Source of the DNA: Haloglomus litoreum
GTDB taxonomy: Archaea; Halobacteriota; Halobacteria; Halobacteriales; Haloarculaceae
Reading direction: 5' to 3'
NCBI RefSeq assembly: GCF_029338515.1
Contig: NZ_CP119988.1
Coordinates: 744,001 to 808,000 of the forward strand
DNA: 64,000 bases
Position 1 is the stretch's first letter; each line of letters opens with the position of its first letter. Position numbers and translations under genes: made by a program. The notes beneath the pieces were generated by a model. It was given only the letters and a program-made list of their open reading frames with translations, searched no databases and was not told the origin of the DNA. This document shows, piece by piece, positions 8,352 through 16,321 of the stretch.

Positions 8352-10136
8352 ATGGTGGGGTCGGGACTCTGGAGTCGGTTCTCGGCGCGGGTGGGTGGTC
8401 TCGGACTGGACGCTGTGCCGATCCTCGCAGGCAACAGCATCGCGTGGCGGCTCCTCCCCGACGCCGCCGGCCACCGACTCGCGGGACTGCTCGAGGTGGC
8501 GCTCGACGGACTGGTGGGCACACTCGTCGGTATCACGCTGACGCTCACGCTCGCCGACCTCCGGCTCCTCGGCGTGGCGTTCGACGCCCTGCTGTACTTC
8601 TACCTGGTCTCGCGGACGCTTCCCCGGTTCCTGCCGGACGGACCGCCGGCCGGCGACACCCTCGGTTCCCGCCGGTTCGTCTACGCCGCCAGCGGTGCCG
8701 TCCTCTGCCTGGGCTTTCCCCTCTCGATGTTCCTGCCGGTCCTGTTCGCTGCCTCGCCGGTCGCGCTGCTGGCCGACGCCACTGGTCTCTCGCTCGCGGC
8801 ACCCTCGGCGCCCGTAGCGGTCGGGTTCTTCTTCGGGTGGAACCTCCTCCTCTGGGTCGGTATCTCGTGGTACGTCCACCGCTCGTGGTGGTCCACCGCC
8901 GACCTCGACGAGCGGGTCGCCTTCTACGACCAGGTGCTCGCGAAGGACGTCGACCGCGCGGAGGTGCGGCGGATGGTCACCAGGGATGGCTGGCTCGGAA
9001 GCCTGTTCCGACGGCTGGCGCTGCTGGTGCCCGTGATACTGGTCGTGACCATGCTCGCCTTCTTCGCGGTCCTCTCCGGGTTCGTTATCATCCTCTTCCC
9101 GCTCCCGGAACTGGTCCTCCTGACGGCGGCGGTCGGCAGCGTCGTCGCGAACCGATGGCCGGGCGGTCGACTGTCGGGCCTCGCCGACCGCCGTATCGAC
9201 ATCGAGGAGCGCTTCTTCCGGATGTTCCGGTATGCCCGCGCGAGCCGGAAGGGAATCGTCATCGTCCCGTACCTCACGCTGGGACTGGTGTTCTCGATGC
9301 TGCTGGCGCTTCTCTCCAACGTGGGGCTGTTCGCCATCGGCTACCTGTTCGTCGTCCGCTCCGGCGAGGCGGCCCGGCTGACCCTCCAGTCGCCGCTCCG
9401 GATGTGGGGGGCGCTCGCCATCCTGTGCTGCACCGCCGTCCCCGGCCTGTACTCGCTCTGGTTCTGGTACCGTGAGGCCCGCCGGATCCCCCACTACCTC
9501 CTCCACTGGGAGGAGACACACGCCGGCAGCGCGGCCATCCAGTCCGCGGAGGACCTGCCGCCACTCCCGACCCGCCCGGTCGGGAACCTGCTCGTCCCGT
9601 CGCTCCTGTTCGCACCGATATACGTGGGCTACAAGCTCGCACCCGACCAGGGCGACCCGCCGCTCGTGTTCGTCGCCGCCCTCGCAGTCGGCGCCACGGC
9701 ACTCCTGGTGTTCGCCGGCCTGTCTATCCGCCGGACGTTCCACCGCCCGCCACAGCACCCGCGAACCGACGCCTGGGCCATCCCGCTGGCCTTCCTCGTT
9801 CAGGTCGGCTGGTTCTGGTGGCTCTTCGGTGACGGGGGGATGATAGTCGACTCCTCGTTCGGCCTCAGACAGGTCGCCATGGTCGCGCTGCTGTCGATGA
9901 TGTTGTTCTTCATGGAAGACCTGTGGCAGTGGCTCGAGGACCGCATCGGCGACTACGCCAGTGCGGTCGCGATGGCACTGCTCGGTACCGGCTTCCTCGC
10001 CCTCGCCGTCTTCGAGGGCGTCCGAACTTCGGGGACGACGGTGGTCTTCCTGGTTCTCGCCGGCGGTGCGCTCGTCACCCTGTTCCTGGGTGGCTTCGCC
10101 GGACTGGTCACGTGGCGACTGGCCGACGAGGAGTGA
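8352..10136 (+). CDS. large polytopic membrane protein, unknown function
   Basis: A 594-residue protein with roughly 12-14 hydrophobic segments spread from residue 40 to the end. Hydrophilic stretches occur near 195-230 (HRSWWSTADLDERVAFYDQV), 275-305 (LADRRIDIEERFFRMFRYAR) and 370-405 (YREARRIPHYLLHWEETHAG). I do not recognise a transporter signature, ATP-binding motif or catalytic pattern. ATG 8352 is chosen over GTG 8331. The gene stands alone between usp (opposite strand) and tRNA-Gln. Codon use is like the neighbours. Confidence 0.75.
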   Translation: MVGSGLWSRFSARVGGLGLDAVPILAGNSIAWRLLPDAAGHRLAGLLEVALDGLVGTLVGITLTLTLADLRLLGVAFDALLYFYLVSRTLPRFLPDGPPAGDTLGSRRFVYAASGAVLCLGFPLSMFLPVLFAASPVALLADATGLSLAAPSAPVAVGFFFGWNLLLWVGISWYVHRSWWSTADLDERVAFYDQVLAKDVDRAEVRRMVTRDGWLGSLFRRLALLVPVILVVTMLAFFAVLSGFVIILFPLPELVLLTAAVGSVVANRWPGGRLSGLADRRIDIEERFFRMFRYARASRKGIVIVPYLTLGLVFSMLLALLSNVGLFAIGYLFVVRSGEAARLTLQSPLRMWGALAILCCTAVPGLYSLWFWYREARRIPHYLLHWEETHAGSAAIQSAEDLPPLPTRPVGNLLVPSLLFAPIYVGYKLAPDQGDPPLVFVAALAVGATALLVFAGLSIRRTFHRPPQHPRTDAWAIPLAFLVQVGWFWWLFGDGGMIVDSSFGLRQVAMVALLSMMLFFMEDLWQWLEDRIGDYASAVAMALLGTGFLALAVFEGVRTSGTTVVFLVLAGGALVTLFLGGFAGLVTWRLADEE

Positions 10137-10213
10137 CCGGAGTGGCGCTTGGGTGTGGGACCGACCCGATGGACGACAGTGATAACTCTCGAAGTTCGAG
10201 AGTTGAAGGAATA

Positions 10214-10286
10214 TAGTTCCACCAGGATTCGAACCTGGGTCGTTGCCCCCAGAAGGCAACAGGATTGGCCACTACCCCATGGAACT
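10214..10286 (-). tRNA. tRNA-Gln (CTG)
   Basis: Read on the minus strand: acceptor AGUUCCA pairs perfectly with UGGAACU, discriminator A, anticodon arm UUGCC-UUCUGGG-GGCAA gives anticodon CUG, T-arm CCAGG-UUCGAAU-CCUGG. Length 73 without CCA, which is not encoded. It lies just downstream of the aIF2-beta gene on the same strand. Confidence 0.95.
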
Positions 10287-10383
10287 TCGCGGATATACGT
10301 ATGCCGCGGAGGGATATGAGTGTTGCGGATTCGCGGGACTCCGCCCCCAGGTCCCCCGTTCACGGCGGTCCCGCCCGGGGGTC

Positions 10384-10989
10384 CTACTCCGTCCGCGCGA
10401 ACGCGAGCTGGCCGGAGACGTTCTCGATGTAGACGTCCACGACGTCACCTTCCTGCGTGCCGGGGACGAAGATGGTGTAGCCGCCGCGCTTGGCGACGCC
10501 GTCGCCCTTGCGGCCGGTGTCGGTGATCTCGACGGTGTAGCGGCCGCCCTTCTCGACGGCGTCGGCCTGCTGCTGGCTGGTCGAGCGGCGCTTCGAGACG
10601 GGTCGGAAGGCACCGCAGGCGTCACAGCGGAGCATCTGCGTGCCGTTCTCGGTGACGAGGCGGGTGTCGGGCAGGCCACACTCCGAGCAGCGGACGTACT
10701 CCTCGACGTAGTCGCTGATGGCGGCGTCGAAGTCGGTACCGTCGAAGCGGCCGTTGTAGCGGCCGACGCCCTCGCTGAGCTGGCCGGCCGTCGCGAGCGC
10801 GCGCTGGACGAACGAGTGGACGTGGTCGACCTCGCGGTTGAGCGCGTCGGCGACCGCGTCGAGGTTCGTGAACCGGGTGAACGCACCGTCGGCCTGGGCC
10901 TCGGGGTCGGGGACCGAGAGGCGGGAGGCCTCCGCGCTCCGCTCCGGGAGCGCGTCGAGCGCCCGCGTGAGTGAGGATTCGTAGTCCAT
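10384..10989 (-). CDS. translation initiation factor aIF2 beta subunit with C-terminal TRAM domain
   Basis: A 201-residue protein. Residues about 1-135 are the eIF2-beta/eIF5 domain, with the zinc-binding pair CSECG and CDACG (about 101-125) and the GRYNGRFDG core; residues about 140-200 are a TRAM RNA-binding domain (YTVEITDTGRKGDGVAKRGG, VYIENVSGQLAFA). It is part of the aIF2 heterotrimer that brings initiator Met-tRNA to the ribosome. The TRAM fusion is characteristic of haloarchaeal homologues. The start at 10989 is preferred to the longer frame because it begins with the family N-terminus; a TATA-like GCGTATAC lies shortly upstream. Confidence 0.92.
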   Translation of the reverse strand: MDYESSLTRALDALPERSAEASRLSVPDPEAQADGAFTRFTNLDAVADALNREVDHVHSFVQRALATAGQLSEGVGRYNGRFDGTDFDAAISDYVEEYVRCSECGLPDTRLVTENGTQMLRCDACGAFRPVSKRRSTSQQQADAVEKGGRYTVEITDTGRKGDGVAKRGGYTIFVPGTQEGDVVDVYIENVSGQLAFARTE

Positions 10990-11151
10990 ACGCGAGTGAG
11001 TCCGTGCGGACGTATACGCGTTCCGTGTCGCCGTCTGGGGGGTTCCGTGTGTCCCGGAGGCACGGTCCCGACCGGCTCGATGGCCGCCCGACCGGCCGCG
11101 TGGCGGTCGCTCCGCACGAACGATTATGCGACACCCGGCCGACGCGCCGGT

Positions 11152-11547
11152 ATGACCGACGACCTGCCGGCCGACGGCTCGGCGCCACGGGCCGCCGACG
11201 AACCGACCGACCGCGAGGTCGCGTGCTTCGAGGCGGGCGTGAAGTTCGGGTCGCTGTACCACCAGTTCGCCGGGACGCCGCTCTCGCCGGACAGCGCCGA
11301 CGCGCTGGCGACCGCGATGGAGCGGAGCATCGAGAACCAGCCACACTGCGAGGACGTGGCCGTCGAGATGCGGGACGAGGAACTGGCCGACGCCCTCGCG
11401 GAGGGGAGCGCCGACTACACGGAGTGGACCGGCCGGTTCTCCGAGGTCCGGATGCGTATCGAGTACGAGAACGTGGTCGTCCACACGGGGATGGCGATGG
11501 ACGAGGGCTACCCGCTGATGCAGGTCGAGTCCGTCGAGGAGGACTGA
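11152..11547 (+). CDS. mptD: archaeal dihydroneopterin aldolase (MptD) family protein
   Basis: A 131-residue protein resembling archaeal MptD (PF04038), which cleaves 7,8-dihydroneopterin in pterin/methanopterin-type biosynthesis. The family block FEAGVKFGSLYHQFAGTP (about residues 24-41) and RIEYENVVVHTGMAMDEGYPLM near the C-terminus are visible. In haloarchaea it would feed folate synthesis; that role is inferred. The first 20 residues are acidic and low-complexity. Transcribed alone, stop abutting the convergent small acidic gene. Confidence 0.82.
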   Translation: MTDDLPADGSAPRAADEPTDREVACFEAGVKFGSLYHQFAGTPLSPDSADALATAMERSIENQPHCEDVAVEMRDEELADALAEGSADYTEWTGRFSEVRMRIEYENVVVHTGMAMDEGYPLMQVESVEED

Positions 11548-11808
11548 CTACCTGTCGCCGTCCGTGTCGTCGCCCTCCGCGTCGTTGCTCTCCGTCTCGT
11601 CCCCCTCCCTGTCATCGCCCTCCGCGTCGGTCTCCGTATCGTCGTCACGTTCCTCGGAGACGTACTCCCAGACCTCGGCACAGCCACTCCCATCGGGCAG
11701 GTCGTCGAGGTGTGCGGTGTCGTCGTCCCCCTCGGTTGCGTCCGCGCCGTCCCCGTCGGGACGGGGGGTGTCGACGGGCATCGGCCCGGATTCATCGTCG
11801 GCTCCCAT
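11548..11808 (-). CDS. small acidic protein, unknown function
   Basis: An 86-residue protein, strongly Asp/Glu-rich, with a low-complexity tail (DDTETDAEGDDREGDETESN). The middle block LDDLPDGSGCAEVWEYVSE looks like the only folded or conserved part. No signal or membrane segment. The ATG at 11808 is chosen because residues upstream of it in the open frame are basic and unlike halophilic coding sequence. It is convergent with and adjacent to mptD. Confidence 0.6.
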   Translation of the reverse strand: MGADDESGPMPVDTPRPDGDGADATEGDDDTAHLDDLPDGSGCAEVWEYVSEERDDDTETDAEGDDREGDETESNDAEGDDTDGDR

Positions 11809-11924
11809 CGGTACTGTCCGGCGTTGGGACGGGACGGGGATAAACTCGCGCCGGGCGCGGCCCCTCCGGCGCGTCGACGGGTGTCCCGTGGTCCCACACC
11901 TGATGGGGGCGAGCGTCACGAAAG

Positions 11925-11932
11925 GGTTTAGT
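11925..11932 (+). promoter_or_regulatory. TATA box ahead of the arg leader ORF
   Basis: GGTTTAGT centred 31 bases before the ATG at 11960. The transcript should begin at or within a few bases of that ATG, so the short leader ORF, not argG, would be the first translated unit. Confidence 0.5.
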
Positions 11933-11959
11933 AGAGTCCTGCTCCCACGTTCATCCACG

Positions 11960-12049
11960 ATGACGACGGAGTCCCACGCGCTGTCGGCTCCCTCGCCCAG
12001 CCACGGGTTCCGTCACCTCGCCCCCCGACGACCGCGACGGGCCCTCTAG
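11960..12049 (+). CDS. putative 29-residue arginine-rich leader peptide of the arg operon
   Basis: Predicted peptide of 29 residues whose last 12 are RHLAPRRPRRAL, with five arginines (one CGT, three CGA, one CGG). The promoter spacing upstream suggests leaderless transcription from this ATG, and argG starts 115 bases after the stop. The stop codon lies inside the loop of a GC stem at 12038-12054. The layout is that of a leader peptide for arginine-responsive attenuation, but no expression or conservation evidence is available. The peptide could also be chance, because Arg/Pro-rich short frames are frequent in GC-rich DNA. Confidence 0.4.
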   Translation: MTTESHALSAPSPSHGFRHLAPRRPRRAL

Positions 12050-12054
12050 GCCCG
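12038..12054 (+). promoter_or_regulatory. stem-loop at the leader ORF stop codon
   Basis: CGGGCC (12038-12043) pairs with GGCCCG (12049-12054) around loop CTCTA; the leader stop TAG is at 12047-12049. It is followed by a pyrimidine-rich tract (CCTCTTCTCACTTCCCCC). Ribosome occupancy at the Arg codons would control whether the stem can form. Confidence 0.4.
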
Positions 12055-12164
12055 CCTCTTCTCACTTCCCCCGACGACCGTCCCGCTCCCTGGCCGCGCC
12101 ACTCGCTCGTGACGCGGCGGGGGATATCGAACGACCCATCACACATCACACGCACCACACATCC

Positions 12165-13394
12165 ATGACACACGAGAAGGTCGCGCTCGCGTTCTCTGGC
12201 GGGCTCGACACCACCGTCTGCGTCCCGCTGCTGGAGGAGGAGTACGGCTACGACGAGGTCATCGGCGTCACCGTCGACGTCGGCCAGCCGAGCGAGGAGT
12301 TCGACGAGGCCCACGAGACCGCCGAGGCGCTCGGGCTCGAACACTACGTCGTCGACGCACAGGAGGAGTTCGCCGACCTCTGTATGGACGCGGTCCGCGC
12401 GAACGCCACCTACCAGGGCTACCCCCTGGGGACGGCGCTCGCGCGCCCGGTCATCGCGAAGGCCATCCTCGCGGTCGCCGAGGAGAACGACTGCACCGGC
12501 ATCGCCCACGGCTGTACCGGGAAGGGGAACGACCAGCTCCGGTTCGAGGCCGTCTGGCGCGACTCCGACCTCGAGGTCATCGCGCCCGTGCGCGAACTCG
12601 GCCTGACCCGCGAGTGGGAGCAGGAGTACGCCGCCGAGCGCGACCTGCCCGTCGAGGGCGGCGACGGCGGCGCCTACTCCATCGACACGAACCTGTGGAG
12701 CCGTTCGGTCGAGGGCAGCGAACTGGAGGAGCCGAGCCACGTCCCCAGCGAGGACATCTACGCCTGGACCTCGGCACCCGGCAGCGAGACGCAGGAGCTC
12801 ACCATCGAGTTCGAGGACGGCTACCCCGTCGCGCTCGACGGCGAGGAACTCGATTCCGTCACGCTCATCGAGACGCTGAACGACCTCGCCGGCGACTACG
12901 GCGTCGGCCGTACCGACGTGATGGAGGACCGCATGCTGGGCCTGAAGGTGCGCGAGAACTACGAGCACCCGGCCGCCACCACCCTCCTGAACGCCCACGA
13001 GGCCCTGGAGTCGCTCGTCCTCACGCAGGAGGAGCGCCAGTTCAAGAACTACATCGACCAGGAGTGGGCCGAGAAGGGGTACCAGGGCCTCGTCGACGCG
13101 CCGCTCGTCCGCGCGCTGGAGGGGTTCATCGACGAGACCCAGGAGCGCGTCACCGGCAGCGTCACCATCCGGCTCGAGGGTGGGCAGGCGCGCCCGGTCG
13201 GGCGCGAGAGCCCGTACGCCGTCTACTCCGCGGAGGCGGCCTCGTTCAACACCGAGGACGTCATCGGCGGCATCGAGCAGAACGACGCCACCGGCGTCGC
13301 GAAGTACCACGGCTTCCAGCAGCGCCTCTCGAACAAGGTGACCGAGGCCGCCAACGAGGGCCGCACGGACTGGGGCGGCGACGACGCCGAGTGA
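12165..13394 (+). CDS. argG: argininosuccinate synthase
   Basis: Joins citrulline and aspartate using ATP, the penultimate step of arginine synthesis, in the cytoplasm. Length 409 is normal. The N-terminal PP-loop AFSGGLDTTVC (residues 9-19), the AHGCTGKGNDQLRFE block (near 110) and IDTNLWSRSVEG (near 170) are all intact. argH follows after a single base, so the two are co-transcribed. A second weak TATA-like GGATATCG lies near 12122-12129, so argG might also be expressed without the leader. Confidence 0.97.
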   Translation: MTHEKVALAFSGGLDTTVCVPLLEEEYGYDEVIGVTVDVGQPSEEFDEAHETAEALGLEHYVVDAQEEFADLCMDAVRANATYQGYPLGTALARPVIAKAILAVAEENDCTGIAHGCTGKGNDQLRFEAVWRDSDLEVIAPVRELGLTREWEQEYAAERDLPVEGGDGGAYSIDTNLWSRSVEGSELEEPSHVPSEDIYAWTSAPGSETQELTIEFEDGYPVALDGEELDSVTLIETLNDLAGDYGVGRTDVMEDRMLGLKVRENYEHPAATTLLNAHEALESLVLTQEERQFKNYIDQEWAEKGYQGLVDAPLVRALEGFIDETQERVTGSVTIRLEGGQARPVGRESPYAVYSAEAASFNTEDVIGGIEQNDATGVAKYHGFQQRLSNKVTEAANEGRTDWGGDDAE

Positions 13395-13395
13395 G

Positions 13396-14961
13396 ATGAC
13401 CGGGCGCGAGCACGAGGCCACGGACGCGGGCGCGCCCCCGAACGGGGGCACCGACGAGGTCGCCACCGACGGGAGCGGCGAAAGCGACAGCGCCGGTGAC
13501 GGCGACGTCGTCCGTCGCGAGCGGTTCAGCGGCGGCCCCGCCCGCGAGTTCCTCTCCTCGCTCGCGCAGGACGAGCGCATCTTCGCGGCCGACCTCGCCG
13601 TGGACCGCGCGCACACCGTGATGCTCGCCGAGCAGGGCATCATCGGGGACGACGAGGCCGGCGAGATCCTCGGCGCGCTCGACGATGTCGAGGCGGCGGG
13701 CCACGCCGCGCTCGACGGTGGCGAGGACGTCCACGCGGCCATCGAGACGGCCGTCATCGAGCGTATCGGCCCCGTCGGCGGGAAGATGCACACCGCGCGC
13801 TCGCGCAACGACGAGGTCGCGACGTGCATCCGGTACCGCCTCCGCGCGGACCTGCTCGACACCGTCGATGCCGTGCTCGCCGCGCGTGACGTGTTGCTGG
13901 GGACGATGGCCGCGGAGCGCGAGACCCTCGCGCCCGGCTACACGCATCTCCAGCCCGCACAGCCGACGACCGTCGCGCACTGGCTGGGCTCCTACGAGGG
14001 CGCGCTGGCCCGCGATACGGGTCGGCTGTTCGACGCGTTCGACCGCACCAACCGCTCGCCGCTGGGTGGCGCCGCCTTCGGCGGCACCCCGTTCGACATC
14101 GACCGCGAGCGCACGGCGGCCCTGCTAGGGTTCGACGGCCTCGTCGAGAACAGCATGGATGCCTCGTCCGCGCGGGACTTCCTGCTGGAGGCCACGAGCG
14201 CGCTCGCGACGCTCGCGACGCACTGCTCGGGGCTGGCCGAGGACCTCGTCCTGTTCGCCAATCGCGGGTTCGTGGAACTGGACGACGACTACGCCTCCAC
14301 GTCGTCGATCATGCCCCAGAAGAAGAACCCGGACACGCTGGAACTCGTCCGGGCGGTCGCGGGCGACGCGGCGGGCGACCTGCAGGCCGTGCTGACGAGT
14401 CTGAAGGGGCTCCCCCGGGCGTACAACCGCGACCTCCAACGCGTCCACCCGCACGCGTTCGACGCAGCGGACGCCGTGCTCGACGCCGTCGAGGTCACGG
14501 CGGGCGCGGTCGCCACGGCCGACTGGAACGAGGCTGCGCTGGCCGAGGCGGCCGACGAGGGCTTCTCGACGGCCACGGGCGTCGCGGACCTGCTGGCGAT
14601 GGCCGGGGTGCCGTTCCGGACCGCGCACGAACTCGTGGCGCGGGCCGCGGAGGCGGGCGACGACAGGTCGGCGCTACGGGCCGACGAACGATACGAGGCC
14701 GTCACGGCGGCTGCCGAGGACGTGCTGGACGCGCCCCTCGCGGAGTACGTCGACCCCGAGGAGGTGCGCCGAGCACTGGACCCGGTCGAGAGCGTGGCGA
14801 TGCGCGACTCGCGCGGCGGGCCCGCACCCGAGGCGATGGCGGCACACCACGAGCGCGCGACGGACGCCCGCTCGGCCGACCAGGAGGCGCTGGCGGCTCG
14901 CCGCGAGGGACTGACCGAGGCGGCCGACCGCCTCGCTACCGAGGTGGACCGCCATGTCTGA
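13396..14961 (+). CDS. argH: argininosuccinate lyase
   Basis: Splits argininosuccinate into arginine and fumarate. 521 residues, fumarase/aspartase superfamily, with the signature SSIMPQKKNPD at about 297-307, HTARSRNDEV near 131 and THLQPAQPTTVAHW near 176. The first 40 residues are an acidic Gly/Asp-rich extension that lacks family similarity. The start is 1 base after the argG stop. About 180 bases of non-coding DNA with a separate promoter follow before lysW. Confidence 0.97.
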   Translation: MTGREHEATDAGAPPNGGTDEVATDGSGESDSAGDGDVVRRERFSGGPAREFLSSLAQDERIFAADLAVDRAHTVMLAEQGIIGDDEAGEILGALDDVEAAGHAALDGGEDVHAAIETAVIERIGPVGGKMHTARSRNDEVATCIRYRLRADLLDTVDAVLAARDVLLGTMAAERETLAPGYTHLQPAQPTTVAHWLGSYEGALARDTGRLFDAFDRTNRSPLGGAAFGGTPFDIDRERTAALLGFDGLVENSMDASSARDFLLEATSALATLATHCSGLAEDLVLFANRGFVELDDDYASTSSIMPQKKNPDTLELVRAVAGDAAGDLQAVLTSLKGLPRAYNRDLQRVHPHAFDAADAVLDAVEVTAGAVATADWNEAALAEAADEGFSTATGVADLLAMAGVPFRTAHELVARAAEAGDDRSALRADERYEAVTAAAEDVLDAPLAEYVDPEEVRRALDPVESVAMRDSRGGPAPEAMAAHHERATDARSADQEALAARREGLTEAADRLATEVDRHV

Positions 14962-15090
14962 GCGACCGGCCCCGGTAGCCCGGCCGCCCGCACCCCCCCG
15001 ACGACCATTGACAGGTATCTGATACCGGCTCCCCAAGTTCGGTTCTGGGCGCCCTGAATGCCGTTAGCCGACGGTGCGATTCTACCAGTT

Positions 15091-15116
15091 GTTCGACAGG
15101 TTCGACAGCCTTAAGT
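15091..15116 (+). promoter_or_regulatory. lysW promoter with tandem 9-bp repeat
   Basis: GTTCGACAG occurs twice back to back at 15091-15099 and 15100-15108, directly followed by a TATA-like CCTTAAGT (15109-15116) centred 31 bases before the lysW ATG. This is a second promoter for the lysW-argXC segment, and the tandem repeat at the BRE position is a candidate operator. Confidence 0.55.
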
Positions 15117-15142
15117 TGCCGAAGCGGCCACGTAGGGGTACA

Positions 15143-15307
15143 ATGGTAGACTGTCCCGAGTGCGGGGCCGACGTGGACCTGCACGACGACCTCGAGGTCG
15201 GAGAGATCGTCGACTGCGCGACCTGCGGTGCCGAGCTCGAAGTGGTCGGTGACGACCCCGTCGAGCTGGACACGGCACCCGAACTCGAGGAGGACTGGGG
15301 GGAGTAA
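15143..15307 (+). CDS. lysW: LysW-type amino-group carrier protein
   Basis: A 54-residue zinc-ribbon carrier: CPECG and CATCG pairs at residues 4-8 and 25-29, then the invariant C-terminal EDWGE, whose terminal glutamate carries the substrate by isopeptide bond. It protects the alpha-amino group of glutamate (or alpha-aminoadipate) through the following steps. The ATG at 15143 fits the promoter spacing. Its place directly before argX, argC, argB, argD, argE and argF indicates arginine rather than lysine synthesis here. Confidence 0.96.
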   Translation: MVDCPECGADVDLHDDLEVGEIVDCATCGAELEVVGDDPVELDTAPELEEDWGE

Positions 15308-15451
15308 GATGCCCGTGCCCGGCGTGGTTCGTGCCACACTGCTCGCGGCTCCGCCGCTCGCAAGGGGCGGCGGTGCCGCCCCGCAGACCCGGCGCGAGCA
15401 CGCCGGGCGACCGGCGCCCCCCACCTCGGCGGCCACCGGAGGTGCCCGCTG

Positions 15452-16321
15452 ATGCAGGTCGGCATGCTGTACTCGCGCATCAGGCGCGACGAGAAGCTCC
15501 TCCTCTCGGAGCTGCGCGACCGCGACCACGAGGTCACGAAGATCGACGTCCGCAAGGAGCACTTCGACGTCCACGAGACGCCCGAGGCGTTCGAGGGGCT
15601 CGACCTCGTCCTCGACCGGTGTCTCGCGACCAGCCGGTCGCGCTACGCCACGGATTTCGTGGCCCACTACGACGTGCCCGTCGTCAACGACCCGCGGACG
15701 GCGGCCATCTGCGCCGACAAGGCCCGGAACAGCCTCGTCCTCGCCGACGCGGGCGTCCCGACGCCGCGTACGACGGTCGCGTTCACGAAGGAGTCCGCGA
15801 TGGAGGCCATCGAGGAGTTCGGCTACCCCTGCGTCCTGAAGCCTGTCGTGGGCAGCTGGGGTCGACTGATGGCGAAGATCGACTCCCGGAACGCCGCCGA
15901 GGCCATCCTGGAGCACAAGGAGACGCTCGGCCACTACGAGCACAAGGTGTTCTACATCCAGGAGTTCGTCGAGAAGCCGGGCCGTGACATCCGCGTCCTG
16001 GCGACGGACGGCGAGCCGGTCGCCGCGATGGCGCGCGCCTCGGACCACTGGCTCACCAACGCCGCGAAGGGCGCCACCACCGAGGCCATCGAGGTGACCG
16101 ACGAGATGCGCGACCTCGTCGAGCGCGCCTCCGACGCCGTCGGCGGCGGCCTCCTCGGCGTCGACCTCATGGAGACGGGCGACGAGTTCACCGTCCACGA
16201 GGTCAACCACACGGTCGAGTTCAAGGCGCTGAACGAGGTGGCCGACGTGGACGTGCCCGGCACGGTCGTCGACTGGCTCGAGGGGAAGGCCGACACCGAG
16301 GCCGCGGAGGTCACGACATGA
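15452..16321 (+). CDS. argX: glutamate--LysW ligase (ArgX/LysX family)
   Basis: A 289-residue ATP-grasp ligase that attaches the alpha-amino group of glutamate to the C-terminal Glu of LysW. Visible blocks: PRTTVAFTKESAMEAIEEFGYPCVLKPVVGSWGRLM (ATP grip, spanning roughly 108-140) and EFTVHEVNHTVEFKALNEV near 250-268. The EFK in that last block resembles LysX (alpha-aminoadipate) enzymes more than classical ArgX, so a dual or shifted specificity is possible; the operon context favours glutamate. A spacer of 144 bases precedes it. It overlaps argC by 4 bases. Confidence 0.92.
   Translation: MQVGMLYSRIRRDEKLLLSELRDRDHEVTKIDVRKEHFDVHETPEAFEGLDLVLDRCLATSRSRYATDFVAHYDVPVVNDPRTAAICADKARNSLVLADAGVPTPRTTVAFTKESAMEAIEEFGYPCVLKPVVGSWGRLMAKIDSRNAAEAILEHKETLGHYEHKVFYIQEFVEKPGRDIRVLATDGEPVAAMARASDHWLTNAAKGATTEAIEVTDEMRDLVERASDAVGGGLLGVDLMETGDEFTVHEVNHTVEFKALNEVADVDVPGTVVDWLEGKADTEAAEVTT

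Noticed and set aside
8172-10259. 695-residue minus-strand open frame over the membrane protein gene
   Set aside because: It is the complement of a clear multi-helix protein; its translation is Glu/Arg/Gln repeats without any domain, and it also runs through tRNA-Gln.
11928-13862. 644-residue minus-strand frame opposite argG/argH
   Set aside because: Shadow of two unmistakable enzymes; composition is Val/Leu/Arg/Gly without motifs.
15309-15452. 47-codon frame between lysW and argX overlapping the argX start
   Set aside because: Ala/Pro/Arg/Gly-rich translation without acidic halophilic character; likely spacer DNA, though the one-base overlap with argX is suggestive.
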